DNA from: CAYMAX01 sp964388595
GTDB taxonomy: Bacteria > Bacteroidota > Bacteroidia > Bacteroidales > UBA932
DNA length: 10,744 bases
Assembly: GCA_964388595.1 (NCBI GenBank)
Contig: CAYMAX010000047.1
Coordinates: 1 to 10,744, forward strand
Direction: 5' to 3'
Shown: piece by piece, positions 1 through 7,380 of the stretch
How positions within the stretch are numbered: position 1 is the stretch's first letter
Layout: each line of letters begins with the position of its first letter
The notes under the pieces: generated by a model
Told to the model about the DNA's origin: nothing
Database searches by the model: none
What the model saw: the letters and a program-made list of their open reading frames with translations, nothing else
Position numbers and translations under genes: made by a program

Positions 1-818
1 TTTTTAATCATAGGATAGTTAATATCCCAAGACTCTGTGGGTGCGCGGAAAGTGACACCAGCAGACTTAGATGGATCAGACTTATTAAACTTTCTCCTCA
101 TATATCCTTTACCAGCTGTTCCGACGCCATTTTTTACAAGGTTGTCTTCCCATGTTATATTAATATAAACACCGGGAGAAATAATGGGAGCTGTGATAGT
201 GAGTTTAGTGCCGGACACTTTAATGCTATCAGCTGGAATCTCAACTGTGGTGGAATCGGAGAGCTTATACACAGGATAATAGGTAGCATAAGCCTTAGCA
301 CCTGCTTTGGAAAGAAATATAGGCTCATTGTAAGTAACAGCAGCCGATCCTGATGCACCAGTGGTTGTGAATGTTTTAGGAGCCGGTGTCAGATGGTCGG
401 TGGTGGTAAGATTGGCGTTAACGACACTACCTATAGTACCCTGACCACTTGCAGCTACTGCATATACCTGGTATTGAGTATTTGGGACAATACCATGAGA
501 AGCCTTGAGAGTAATAGTAGTAGTTTTAGCTTTTTCGTAGCTTACGGTTGCAGAAACTATACTCGATGATTTGTACCCTACTTTAAATAGAGTAGCTGAA
601 TCAAGCGACTTCTTAGCACCTTTCTGAATGGCGTAGGAGTAGAAACCAGTCCCTTCAGTAGATGTGATGGTAGCAGTAAAAGTAGAATCTCCTATGGCAG
701 ATATCGTGATAGTGGGAGCATCGGTCACGATTACCGGCTGAGAAGCTTCATCTTTAAATTTAGTACAGCTTGCTACAAGTAACAACACTGCAGATAAACT
801 TATTAAATATTTTTTCAT
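1..818 (-). CDS. Ig-like/fibronectin-like surface lipoprotein, partial (C-terminus beyond window)
   Basis: Translating the minus strand from the ATG at 818 gives 272 codons with no stop before the window edge, so the 3' end is missing. The protein starts with a lipoprotein signal: a short basic start (MKKY), a hydrophobic run, then VASC with the lipidated cysteine at residue 18. Residues about 33-140 look like a fibronectin-III or Ig-type beta sandwich (a typical NTQYQVYAVAASGQGTIGS strand pattern), followed by a Thr-rich linker. Residues about 145-272 look like a second Ig-like domain of the Big_5 kind (PADSIKVSGTKLTITAP, then SPGVYINITWEDN). It lies 30 bp after the Calx-beta lipoprotein gene and is the fourth gene of the SusC/SusD operon. 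I infer a SusE/SusF-like surface role in ligand capture or presentation. Domain names rest on pattern reading, and no catalytic motif is visible. Confidence 0.85.
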   Translation of the reverse strand, partial: MKKYLISLSAVLLLVASCTKFKDEASQPVIVTDAPTITISAIGDSTFTATITSTEGTGFYSYAIQKGAKKSLDSATLFKVGYKSSSIVSATVSYEKAKTTTITLKASHGIVPNTQYQVYAVAASGQGTIGSVVNANLTTTDHLTPAPKTFTTTGASGSAAVTYNEPIFLSKAGAKAYATYYPVYKLSDSTTVEIPADSIKVSGTKLTITAPIISPGVYINITWEDNLVKNGVGTAGKGYMRRKFNKSDPSKSAGVTFRAPTESWDINYPMIK

Positions 819-848
819 TTTAAATTCTTTTTAGAAGGTAGTTAAAAA

Positions 849-1724
849 CTATTTCTTGTTCATTATGATTCCGCCAGGGAACTTATTCCACCATCCATCA
901 TCCCATATGCCCCAAGGATTAACAATAGTAAGAACGCTTCCGGTCGCATTAATGGATATTGTTACATTTACAAAAGGACCGTCATCAGCAACATCAGTTA
1001 TACCATTCAAAACCGTAGTCTCATAACCAAGGTTCTGACCTTTAGGTATAGTAATAGTCGTCTTTTCGGCATTAACTGTACCATAGAAATAATTATATGA
1101 GGGAGCAATATATCCGTATCCTGCAAAATAAGGATCCATATTGGCAATCCAAACTACAGAAACGTCTGAAGCATCCTTTGAAAGTGTTATAGTCCAGTCA
1201 AAATGACCCCTGCTAGAATAATAAGAGTCAGCTGAAACACTATAACCTCCCAAGATAAATGTCAGAGGATGGTCAATGTCTGTGATAGTAATCACACATT
1301 TATTTTCAGCACCTTCATTGAGGCCTGCGAGTCCGCCTTCTTTAAATTTGAGGGTGAACTTAAGGTCTCCGGTATAACCGGCTATTTTATTGATTTTCAC
1401 AGTGATGTACTGAGTACGTTCCTCAGCTGAGAAAGTAAGAGTACCGGCACCATCAAGCAACTCATAGTTGATACCTCCTTTAGCAGTTCCGTCAACAGCC
1501 TGGAAGCTGATAGTGGCAGCGATACCTTTAACAGAAGCAAGAGTCACAGGAACTTTGATAGTTCCTACACTCTCTGAAACGGTCATTGTTGCATTGTCAA
1601 AAGCAACAAATGCGTCTTTGTCATCAAATTTAGGATTCTCATTTAGGTTACAAGAAACCGTTAATAAAGCCCCTAATATGACTAAATTGAGAAATGATAA
1701 TATTTGTTTCATTGTTTTATTCAT
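849..1724 (-). CDS. Calx-beta domain lipoprotein, SusE-position accessory protein
   Basis: A 291-residue secreted lipoprotein. After a hydrophobic segment (residues 7-24) the lipobox LTVSC puts the lipidated cysteine at 25. Residues about 38-151 match the Calx-beta pattern: an early VSESVGTIKVPVTL strand pair, the GTAKGGINYELLDGAGTLTF turn region, and a closing CVITITDID. Residues 153-291 form a second, probably beta-rich region with many Tyr residues (YGYIAPSYNYFYG) that I cannot assign. The tail is unusually aromatic: W271, W274, W278, W279 and F282 within 12 residues. It lies 5 bp after the susD-like stop codon, so it is almost certainly co-transcribed with susC and susD. By position it corresponds to SusE/SusF-type surface binding proteins. 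Ligand binding by the aromatic tail is inference. A second in-frame ATG four codons downstream (1712) could also be the start. Confidence 0.9.
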   Translation of the reverse strand: MNKTMKQILSFLNLVILGALLTVSCNLNENPKFDDKDAFVAFDNATMTVSESVGTIKVPVTLASVKGIAATISFQAVDGTAKGGINYELLDGAGTLTFSAEERTQYITVKINKIAGYTGDLKFTLKFKEGGLAGLNEGAENKCVITITDIDHPLTFILGGYSVSADSYYSSRGHFDWTITLSKDASDVSVVWIANMDPYFAGYGYIAPSYNYFYGTVNAEKTTITIPKGQNLGYETTVLNGITDVADDGPFVNVTISINATGSVLTIVNPWGIWDDGWWNKFPGGIIMNKK

Positions 1725-1729
1725 ATTTA

Positions 1730-3208
1730 TTAGTAACCAGGGTTCTGTACAAGATTTGCATTGACATCAGTTTCTCTCTTAGGAATAGGCAGAGCCCATA
1801 GTTTATTACCTGCAGCAAGGTTCTTGTCACCTACGCCATCGGTGTAAACGAGCACTTGAGTAGTACGGCCAAGATCATACCAACGATGACCTTCCCAGTT
1901 GAGTTCGAGACGACGTTCTGTAGCGACAGCCTCAGCACCTGCAGATGCTATGGCAGCAGCGCCACGAGCTGTTCTGATAGCATTGATATCTGCTACTGCA
2001 GTAGAACCAGAACCATTGACAGCAGCTTCTGCGCGAATAAGATACATCTCGGAGAGACGGAGGACGATGACATTGTTGACATCGGGAGTACCGACTGCAT
2101 CACCAAAGCCCTTGCCCTGATATTTCATGGTCCATAACTGACCACCTGATGCTTCGTCTGCATCGGTGCAGAACATTGCTTTACCTTCATCTTTGCCACG
2201 AACACCTGTGGTACCTCTGACATCACCGGCAGCAAACTGGCCAACCAAATCGTTGCTGGCAGCAAAGTCACCGTAGCCGAGGGGATTGGTCAAATGTGAA
2301 GGGCCTTCCCAATATTCATCGTATGAGTTGGATTTGATACCGTAAACTTCGAAGATAATCTCTCCGCCGGTAGGAGCATCTTTACCCCATACTGCAGGAT
2401 ATTCAGCTTTGGTCCATAGTTTATAATTACCGCTGTTAATAACCTTGGTAGCATATTCGGAAGCTTTGGCATAGTCGTGTGAATAGAGATATACACGAGC
2501 CAAAAGAGCCTGGATGGCATCTTTGGAACATACAGCTTTGGCATCGGAAACACCTGATCTTTTGAAAGAGCCTGAGATCAGACCTTCAGCTTTCACAAGG
2601 TCAGCGATGATCTGTGTGTAACCTTCGGTCACTGTATTTCTGGCAGGCATCTCCTGAGCAGTCTTGTCGGTCTTTAGGATAACGGGAACACCCATACTTG
2701 TAAGATCAGCAAGATTGGCATAAGTGCGGATAAGGTCGAAGTGTGCAAGAGCACGTAGGAAAAGAGCTTCAGCCTGTAGATTATTGACATCAGCCTTAGT
2801 AACACCGGTAACGATGAGTTCTTCACCCTTGGTATCGATCACTTCGAGAACATTGTTCACAGCTGAAATCATATAGTAAGCATATCCCCAAAGACCTGAA
2901 GTAGAACTTACATTGTAGTTCAAGGTGTAGGGAACAGTACCTCTACCGGAAGTGAAATCTGGATTGGTAGGAATCATCGCATTGCCTGCACGCATTTCTG
3001 CATCAAGTACAACGCCCTGTCCACCATACCAAGTCCCATCGGCGAGAATAGAATAGGCACCGCCAACAGCAGTATTAAGACCATTGTAGTCGGATAATGC
3101 TATTTCAGTACTTTGAGACAAAATAGGATCTTGCACCAGAAAGTTTTTACATCCTGAGAGAGCCAATGTTGCCAATAGTGCTATAATTAAATATTTTTTC
3201 ATTTTCAT
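1730..3208 (-). CDS. SusD/RagB family nutrient-binding outer-membrane lipoprotein
   Basis: The protein has 492 residues, within the usual 450-600 for SusD/RagB. The signal peptide ends in ALSGC, so lipidation is at C20. The N-terminal body (residues about 21-330) has the alpha-helical TPR-like region expected of the family, with AEALFLRALAHFDLIRTYA as the typical helix. The C-terminal part carries the family hallmarks LNWEGHRWYDLGR and, at the end, LWALPIPKRETDVN followed by NLVQNPGY. SusD proteins sit on the cell surface as a lid over the SusC barrel and bind the imported ligand. The gene follows the susC-like gene by 14 bp and precedes the Calx-beta lipoprotein by 5 bp. ATG codons at 3208 and 3202 are both possible starts (MKMKK or MKK), and the longer is used here. 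The substrate cannot be read from the sequence. Confidence 0.97.
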   Translation of the reverse strand: MKMKKYLIIALLATLALSGCKNFLVQDPILSQSTEIALSDYNGLNTAVGGAYSILADGTWYGGQGVVLDAEMRAGNAMIPTNPDFTSGRGTVPYTLNYNVSSTSGLWGYAYYMISAVNNVLEVIDTKGEELIVTGVTKADVNNLQAEALFLRALAHFDLIRTYANLADLTSMGVPVILKTDKTAQEMPARNTVTEGYTQIIADLVKAEGLISGSFKRSGVSDAKAVCSKDAIQALLARVYLYSHDYAKASEYATKVINSGNYKLWTKAEYPAVWGKDAPTGGEIIFEVYGIKSNSYDEYWEGPSHLTNPLGYGDFAASNDLVGQFAAGDVRGTTGVRGKDEGKAMFCTDADEASGGQLWTMKYQGKGFGDAVGTPDVNNVIVLRLSEMYLIRAEAAVNGSGSTAVADINAIRTARGAAAIASAGAEAVATERRLELNWEGHRWYDLGRTTQVLVYTDGVGDKNLAAGNKLWALPIPKRETDVNANLVQNPGY

Positions 3209-3222
3209 TATCTTTTATAGAG

Positions 3223-6210
3223 TTAGAATGCGAGTTCGATACCACCTACGAGAGTCTTGGTCATAGGATAAATACCGGTTCCCATACCTGTCGTACCACG
3301 TTCAGGATCCCAGAAGTTAACATCGTGGAATGTATAGAGATTAAGACCGCTTACATAGAACTTGAGTCCTTGAAGTTTGATCTTGTCAAGAGCTTTCTTA
3401 GGAAGGCTGTATGACAGAGTGATATCTTTAATGCGGACATAACTGCCATCTTCAAGCCAACGTGTGCTGGCGAAAGTGTAAGAGTTAGTGCTGTTACCTG
3501 CCACAGGTTTAGGATAAACGCCGGTATCACCGGGGTTCTTCCAGTAATTGAGGGAAGCAATAGCATGGTTAGTACTCATCTGGTTACCATCGGAGTTGAT
3601 GTAACGGTTCTCTACGATGAGGACTTTGTTGCCAACCTTATATTCAAAGAAAGCACTTAGGGATAGGCCTTTCCAAGAAAGAGTAGTGTTGAAACCACCG
3701 ATATATTTGGGTTCAGGTGAACCGCAATATATATATTGTGCTTTGTTGTAATCGTTGGTGAGAGTACCATCTGCTGTACGCCATAGAGCATCTCCATTGG
3801 AAGGATTGACTCCATAGTAATCTTTCAGATAATATGTGTAGAATGTGGAACCAACTTTGTGACGAAGACGGCTATCACCGGAGTATGCCATCTCTTCAAC
3901 GTCACCAAGGTCGAGAATCTCGGTCTTGTTCCATGCGAAGTTAACGCCAATGTTCCAGTTCCAGTCCTTTGTACGGATGATGTCGCCATCCAACTGAACT
4001 TCAACACCGGTATTCTTCATGGAACCGATATTCATAAAGTTGGAGGAGAAACCTGAAGTCTGGGGAACCTGTTTGTCAAGAAGCATGTCTGAAGTGATAC
4101 GGCTGTACACATCGACCTGACCATTAAGCCTGCTGTCGAAGAAACCGAAATCAAGACCTACGTTCCATGTTTTGTTCTTCTCCCAAGAAAGATTATCGTT
4201 GGAGGGAGATGAAGGAAGCATTCCCATAGAACCATTGTATGCTGTTGATGAATAAAGTCCGTATGCTCTGTATGCACTGATGTTATTGTTACCATTGACA
4301 CCATAGCTGGCACGGATCTTAAGAAGGCTCAACCAATTGGAAGCACCCTGCATCCATCTCTCATTGGAGATGTTCCAGGAACCACCGACTGACCAGAAAA
4401 GACCCCATCTGTTGTTCGCTCCGAAGAGTGAGCTACCATCACCACGAAGGGATGCTTGGATGAAGTATCTGTTGGCATAGTTGTAATCAACCATTCCGAA
4501 TACTGAGAGAAGAGTCTCTGCGCTGTATCCGTAGCTAGCTTCTGAAGTAGAAGCGATGGATGAATTGGGATAAGGAATCTTATCGTCAATGTCGGGGCAA
4601 TACATATAGTATGATTTGCCCATATCACGCATGGCTTCCTGACCTACCATAGCTCTGAAAGAGTGGTCACCCCACTGATTGGAGTAAGTAATGGTGTTGG
4701 AAGTGGTAAGACGGAGATACTGTGTGGTAGATGACTGTAAAGTACCTGTTGTACCACCGGGATCGGGTCCCCAATATCTGCGACCTTCACCGAAGGTACC
4801 TTCAGCAGAGTTGTTGGTCTTGATTACCAAACCTTTGACAGGCTCCCACTGTAGATAGAAGGTGCCCTGTACGCGGAACTGTTTCTCCCACTGGTCATCA
4901 CTCACTAATGCAGTGTAGAGAGGGTTGGTATCGGAGTTTTCAGCTATTCTGGTATTGTAGTTACCGTCTGCATCGTAGAAAGGAGTCCAAGGGAGGATTC
5001 TCATACCTGCGAACATAGGGTTGACATAATACAATGACTGCATGGCGATATCGTTGGATGCAGTGTAAGCCAAGTTGATACGTGTACCCATTTCCAAAGT
5101 CTTGGTGAGCTTGTAGTCAGAGTTGACACGAGCGGTAAACTTCTGGAAGTCGTTACCGTAAACAATACCTTCATTTTTATGATAAGATAGTGAAGAATAA
5201 AATCTTCCTCTGTCGTTACCTGCAGATGCATTGATTTCATATTCCTGAAGAAGACCTACTCTTGTGAATTCCTTCATCCAGTTGGTGAGGGGAAGAGTAA
5301 GGAGTGATTCGGGACGATAGTATGAACTTGTTGGATTATCAGGATCCATGCCACGATTCTTAATGGCCTGACGCTGATATCCGAGAAGTTGTTCACCATT
5401 CATGATGCCGAAGTCTTTGTTGTCGTTGGCAAGGGAGGAAGCACCGACTTTCACACGTGCAGTGAATTTGGCTTTTCCTGCTTTACCGCTCTTGGTAGTA
5501 ACCAAAACAACACCGTTGGCAGCGCGGGATCCATAAATGGAAGCAGCAGCAGCATCCTTCAACACTGTGATGGACTCGATATCGTTAGGGTTGACAGCAG
5601 ACATGGCATTGGATGTGTTGGTAAAGTAACCATAGTCACCATTCATAACGGGAATACCATCGATTACCCACAAAGGCTCGTTGCCTGCATTGAGGGAGGA
5701 TGTACCACGAATACGAATCTGTGAATTGGCACCAGGCTGTCCGGAAGTAGCAGTAACCTGCACACCGGCCATTTTACCTGACAACATCTTGTCGACTGAA
5801 GAAACAGGAGCTTCACCAATGACCTCTCCCTTGACGGAAGATACGGATCCGGTCTTAGCCTCTCTGCGGACAGTACCGTATGCAACTACGATAACATCTT
5901 CGAGAGATTCTGCTGAAGACTGAAGAGCAACATTGATGTTAGTCCTGTTGTTAACAGGAATTTCTAGTGTGGTGTAACCCAAGAAACTGAAAACCAACAC
6001 TCCGTTACCCGGAACTGCGATGGAATAGTTTCCAAGATCATCAGTCGTTGCCCACTGAGTGGTACTGCCTTGAAGCTGTACGGTAGCTCCAACAACATAC
6101 TCTCCAGTAATAGCATCAGTAACAGTACCTGATACGGTGATATTCTGCGCAAATGCTGCACTTGTTACCACCAGTAACAGACCTGTTAAAAATAGTCTGA
6201 TCTTTTTCAT
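3223..6210 (-). CDS. SusC/RagA family TonB-dependent outer-membrane transporter
   Basis: The 995-residue protein is typical for SusC/RagA. A signal peptide ends at AFA/QN (residues 19-23). Residues about 24-98 form a carboxypeptidase-D regulatory-like domain (VSGTVTDAITGEYVVGATV). A TonB-box-like segment (LEDVIVVAYGT) lies near 103-113, and the plug spans about 114-245, with the family signature NPNDIESITVLKDAAAASIY and then GSRAANGVVLVTTKSGK. The rest, from about 250, is the beta barrel, rich in alternating aromatic and polar strands, ending in GGIELAF with the terminal Phe usual for outer-membrane proteins. It imports a ligand delivered by the SusD-like partner, energised by TonB-ExbBD. No N-terminal STN (secretin/TonB short) domain is seen, so signalling to a FecR-type anti-sigma factor is not suggested. 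It is the first gene of the four-gene operon. Confidence 0.97.
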   Translation of the reverse strand: MKKIRLFLTGLLLVVTSAAFAQNITVSGTVTDAITGEYVVGATVQLQGSTTQWATTDDLGNYSIAVPGNGVLVFSFLGYTTLEIPVNNRTNINVALQSSAESLEDVIVVAYGTVRREAKTGSVSSVKGEVIGEAPVSSVDKMLSGKMAGVQVTATSGQPGANSQIRIRGTSSLNAGNEPLWVIDGIPVMNGDYGYFTNTSNAMSAVNPNDIESITVLKDAAAASIYGSRAANGVVLVTTKSGKAGKAKFTARVKVGASSLANDNKDFGIMNGEQLLGYQRQAIKNRGMDPDNPTSSYYRPESLLTLPLTNWMKEFTRVGLLQEYEINASAGNDRGRFYSSLSYHKNEGIVYGNDFQKFTARVNSDYKLTKTLEMGTRINLAYTASNDIAMQSLYYVNPMFAGMRILPWTPFYDADGNYNTRIAENSDTNPLYTALVSDDQWEKQFRVQGTFYLQWEPVKGLVIKTNNSAEGTFGEGRRYWGPDPGGTTGTLQSSTTQYLRLTTSNTITYSNQWGDHSFRAMVGQEAMRDMGKSYYMYCPDIDDKIPYPNSSIASTSEASYGYSAETLLSVFGMVDYNYANRYFIQASLRGDGSSLFGANNRWGLFWSVGGSWNISNERWMQGASNWLSLLKIRASYGVNGNNNISAYRAYGLYSSTAYNGSMGMLPSSPSNDNLSWEKNKTWNVGLDFGFFDSRLNGQVDVYSRITSDMLLDKQVPQTSGFSSNFMNIGSMKNTGVEVQLDGDIIRTKDWNWNIGVNFAWNKTEILDLGDVEEMAYSGDSRLRHKVGSTFYTYYLKDYYGVNPSNGDALWRTADGTLTNDYNKAQYIYCGSPEPKYIGGFNTTLSWKGLSLSAFFEYKVGNKVLIVENRYINSDGNQMSTNHAIASLNYWKNPGDTGVYPKPVAGNSTNSYTFASTRWLEDGSYVRIKDITLSYSLPKKALDKIKLQGLKFYVSGLNLYTFHDVNFWDPERGTTGMGTGIYPMTKTLVGGIELAF

Positions 6211-6489
6211 GTAGATAATTTTTTAAAGATTAATAAAAAAAGTTAATAAAAGTTGAAATTTGATTGTAAATAAATTAAAAATTAAGTTAAAAAATGTGAG
6301 TTATTAATATTCAATAGTATATATAAAAGGAAAGCCATCCGAATGCAAATCGGACATCAGTCTTGTTGCGAAACCGGTGTAGTGAGTTGTAATACAGATA
6401 GTTTTCAAATAGTCCTCCAGTACAATTAATTAATGAATTAGATTCAAATTTTAGGTAGGTTTAATAGTACTTTTCCGCTTTTATCAGCA
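6211..6489 (-). other. Long AT-rich 5' leader of the susC operon
   Basis: If the promoter at 6490-6520 is used, about 270 nt of untranslated RNA precede the susC-like start codon. The leader has two parts. Positions 6241-6300 are very AT-rich (9 G or C in 60 by my count), while 6331-6390 are close to gene-like composition (28 in 60). The second part holds a small hairpin (6338-6342 with 6350-6354, loop of 7) and an open frame on the minus strand from 6429 to the TAA at 6304. The only ATG in that frame, at 6357, would give a 17-residue peptide starting MSDLHSDGF; a TTG at 6408 would give 34 residues. No known riboswitch was recognised. The leader is inferred from the promoter call, and its function is unknown. 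Confidence 0.4.
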
Positions 6490-6520
6490 CGAAAGTACAT
6501 ATTTTCTTTATCAAAACAAA
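6490..6520 (-). promoter_or_regulatory. Candidate promoter of the susC operon
   Basis: On the minus strand TTTG (6520-6517) is followed, after 19 bases, by TACTTTCG (6497-6490). This fits the Bacteroidetes housekeeping sigma pattern TTTG-N19-21-TAnnTTTG with one mismatch in the -7 box. It lies 67-97 bp past the murI stop codon, in the only sizeable intergenic gap upstream of the susC-like gene. The start site would fall near 6483. Confidence 0.6.
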
Positions 6521-6561
6521 TTTTTTCATCAAAAAGTTTCCATATATTTTCAGATAAAATC

Positions 6562-6593
6562 CTCCCTAAAATCAGTAATGATACTACCTAAAA
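6562..6593. repeat. Paired 10-bp motif upstream of the sus promoter
   Basis: On the plus strand CTACCTAAAA (6584-6593) and CTCCCTAAAA (6562-6571) are near-identical, and their starts are 22 bp apart, about two helical turns. An exact inverted copy (TTTTAGGTAG) lies at 6449-6458, on the other side of the promoter. The right copy overlaps the end of murI. This could be an operator for the uptake operon, but AT-rich DNA produces such matches by chance. Confidence 0.25.
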
Positions 6594-7373
6594 CTTAACT
6601 TCTTCTACCAATATCCCTTTTGTGTCCGGTATTATCATCTTCAGAAACTTTGAAAGGATGGTGGTGTCGGCATTAGAGATGAATGTGAGATGGTGGCCTG
6701 GGGAAGGGTAAGATGGATGAGGAAGGGTGTCTAAGAGCCGTCGTGCCTGCTGCGCAACGGCAGGGGCCGGGTCGATGATGCGCACTGACGGGCCGGCTAC
6801 TCGTGCAATGGCTTCTGAAAGAAATGGATAATGGGTGCATCCCAGGACGATGGCATCGGCACCGGCTTCCACCATGGGATCTATGTATTTGTGAAGCAGT
6901 TTTTCGACTGCCGGACCGGAGATTTCTCCCCTCTCGACCAATTCGACAAGCCCCTCTCCCACTCTTTCCACGACTTTGACTCCGGAGCCAAAACGCTCAA
7001 GGGTGTTGTGATAGAGAGAACCTTTCAATGTGTTGGCAGTGGCTAAGACTCCCACGACTCCGCTCCGGGACACTGTGGCTGCCGGCTTTACAGCAGGCTC
7101 CATCCCGACAAAGGGGATGGAATATTTGTGCCGCAGATAGTCGATGGCGGCTGCGGTGGCCGTATTGCACGCAACGACCACCATATCAGCCCCATGGAAT
7201 ATCATATAAGTAACTATGACATCCGCTCTGTCGATAATGTACTGCACAGGCTTGTCACCATACGGACAATGCGCCGCATCGCAGATATAGAGATACTCCT
7301 GCTCTGGCATCAGAGCATACAACTCTCTCCAAACAGACAGACCGCCTATGCCGGAATCGTAAACCCCTATCAC
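6588..7373 (-). CDS. murI: Glutamate racemase
   Basis: This cytoplasmic enzyme interconverts L- and D-glutamate and supplies D-glutamate for peptidoglycan. It has 261 residues, normal for MurI. Both catalytic cysteines are present: C69 in VVACNTATAAA and C179 in IVLGCTHYPFL. The N-terminal D6-S7 motif (VYDSGIGGLSVW) and CPYGDK (36-41) also fit the family. The start is GTG at 7373: the frame has a stop (TAA) shortly upstream, no ATG lies between, and a later start would remove the DSGIGG motif. It follows the thioredoxin-lipoprotein gene by 7 bp and is probably co-transcribed with it. Part of the gene is clearly richer in G+C than its neighbours (40 of 60 bases in 6721-6780). I see no clear intrinsic terminator after its stop. 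Confidence 0.96.
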   Translation of the reverse strand: MIGVYDSGIGGLSVWRELYALMPEQEYLYICDAAHCPYGDKPVQYIIDRADVIVTYMIFHGADMVVVACNTATAAAIDYLRHKYSIPFVGMEPAVKPAATVSRSGVVGVLATANTLKGSLYHNTLERFGSGVKVVERVGEGLVELVERGEISGPAVEKLLHKYIDPMVEAGADAIVLGCTHYPFLSEAIARVAGPSVRIIDPAPAVAQQARRLLDTLPHPSYPSPGHHLTFISNADTTILSKFLKMIIPDTKGILVEEVKF

Positions 7374-7380
7374 CGGGTGA

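Noticed and set aside
1468..1764. Plus-strand open frame of 98 residues, and similar plus-strand frames elsewhere (for example 5389-5724 and 8104-8514)
   Set aside because: They lie opposite well-supported minus-strand genes, show no recognisable domains, and are shadows of the codon pattern.
6338..6354. Leader hairpin as an intrinsic terminator or attenuator
   Set aside because: The stem is only 5 bp and the following minus-strand sequence has no clean T run, so termination is not supported. It is kept only as part of the leader description.
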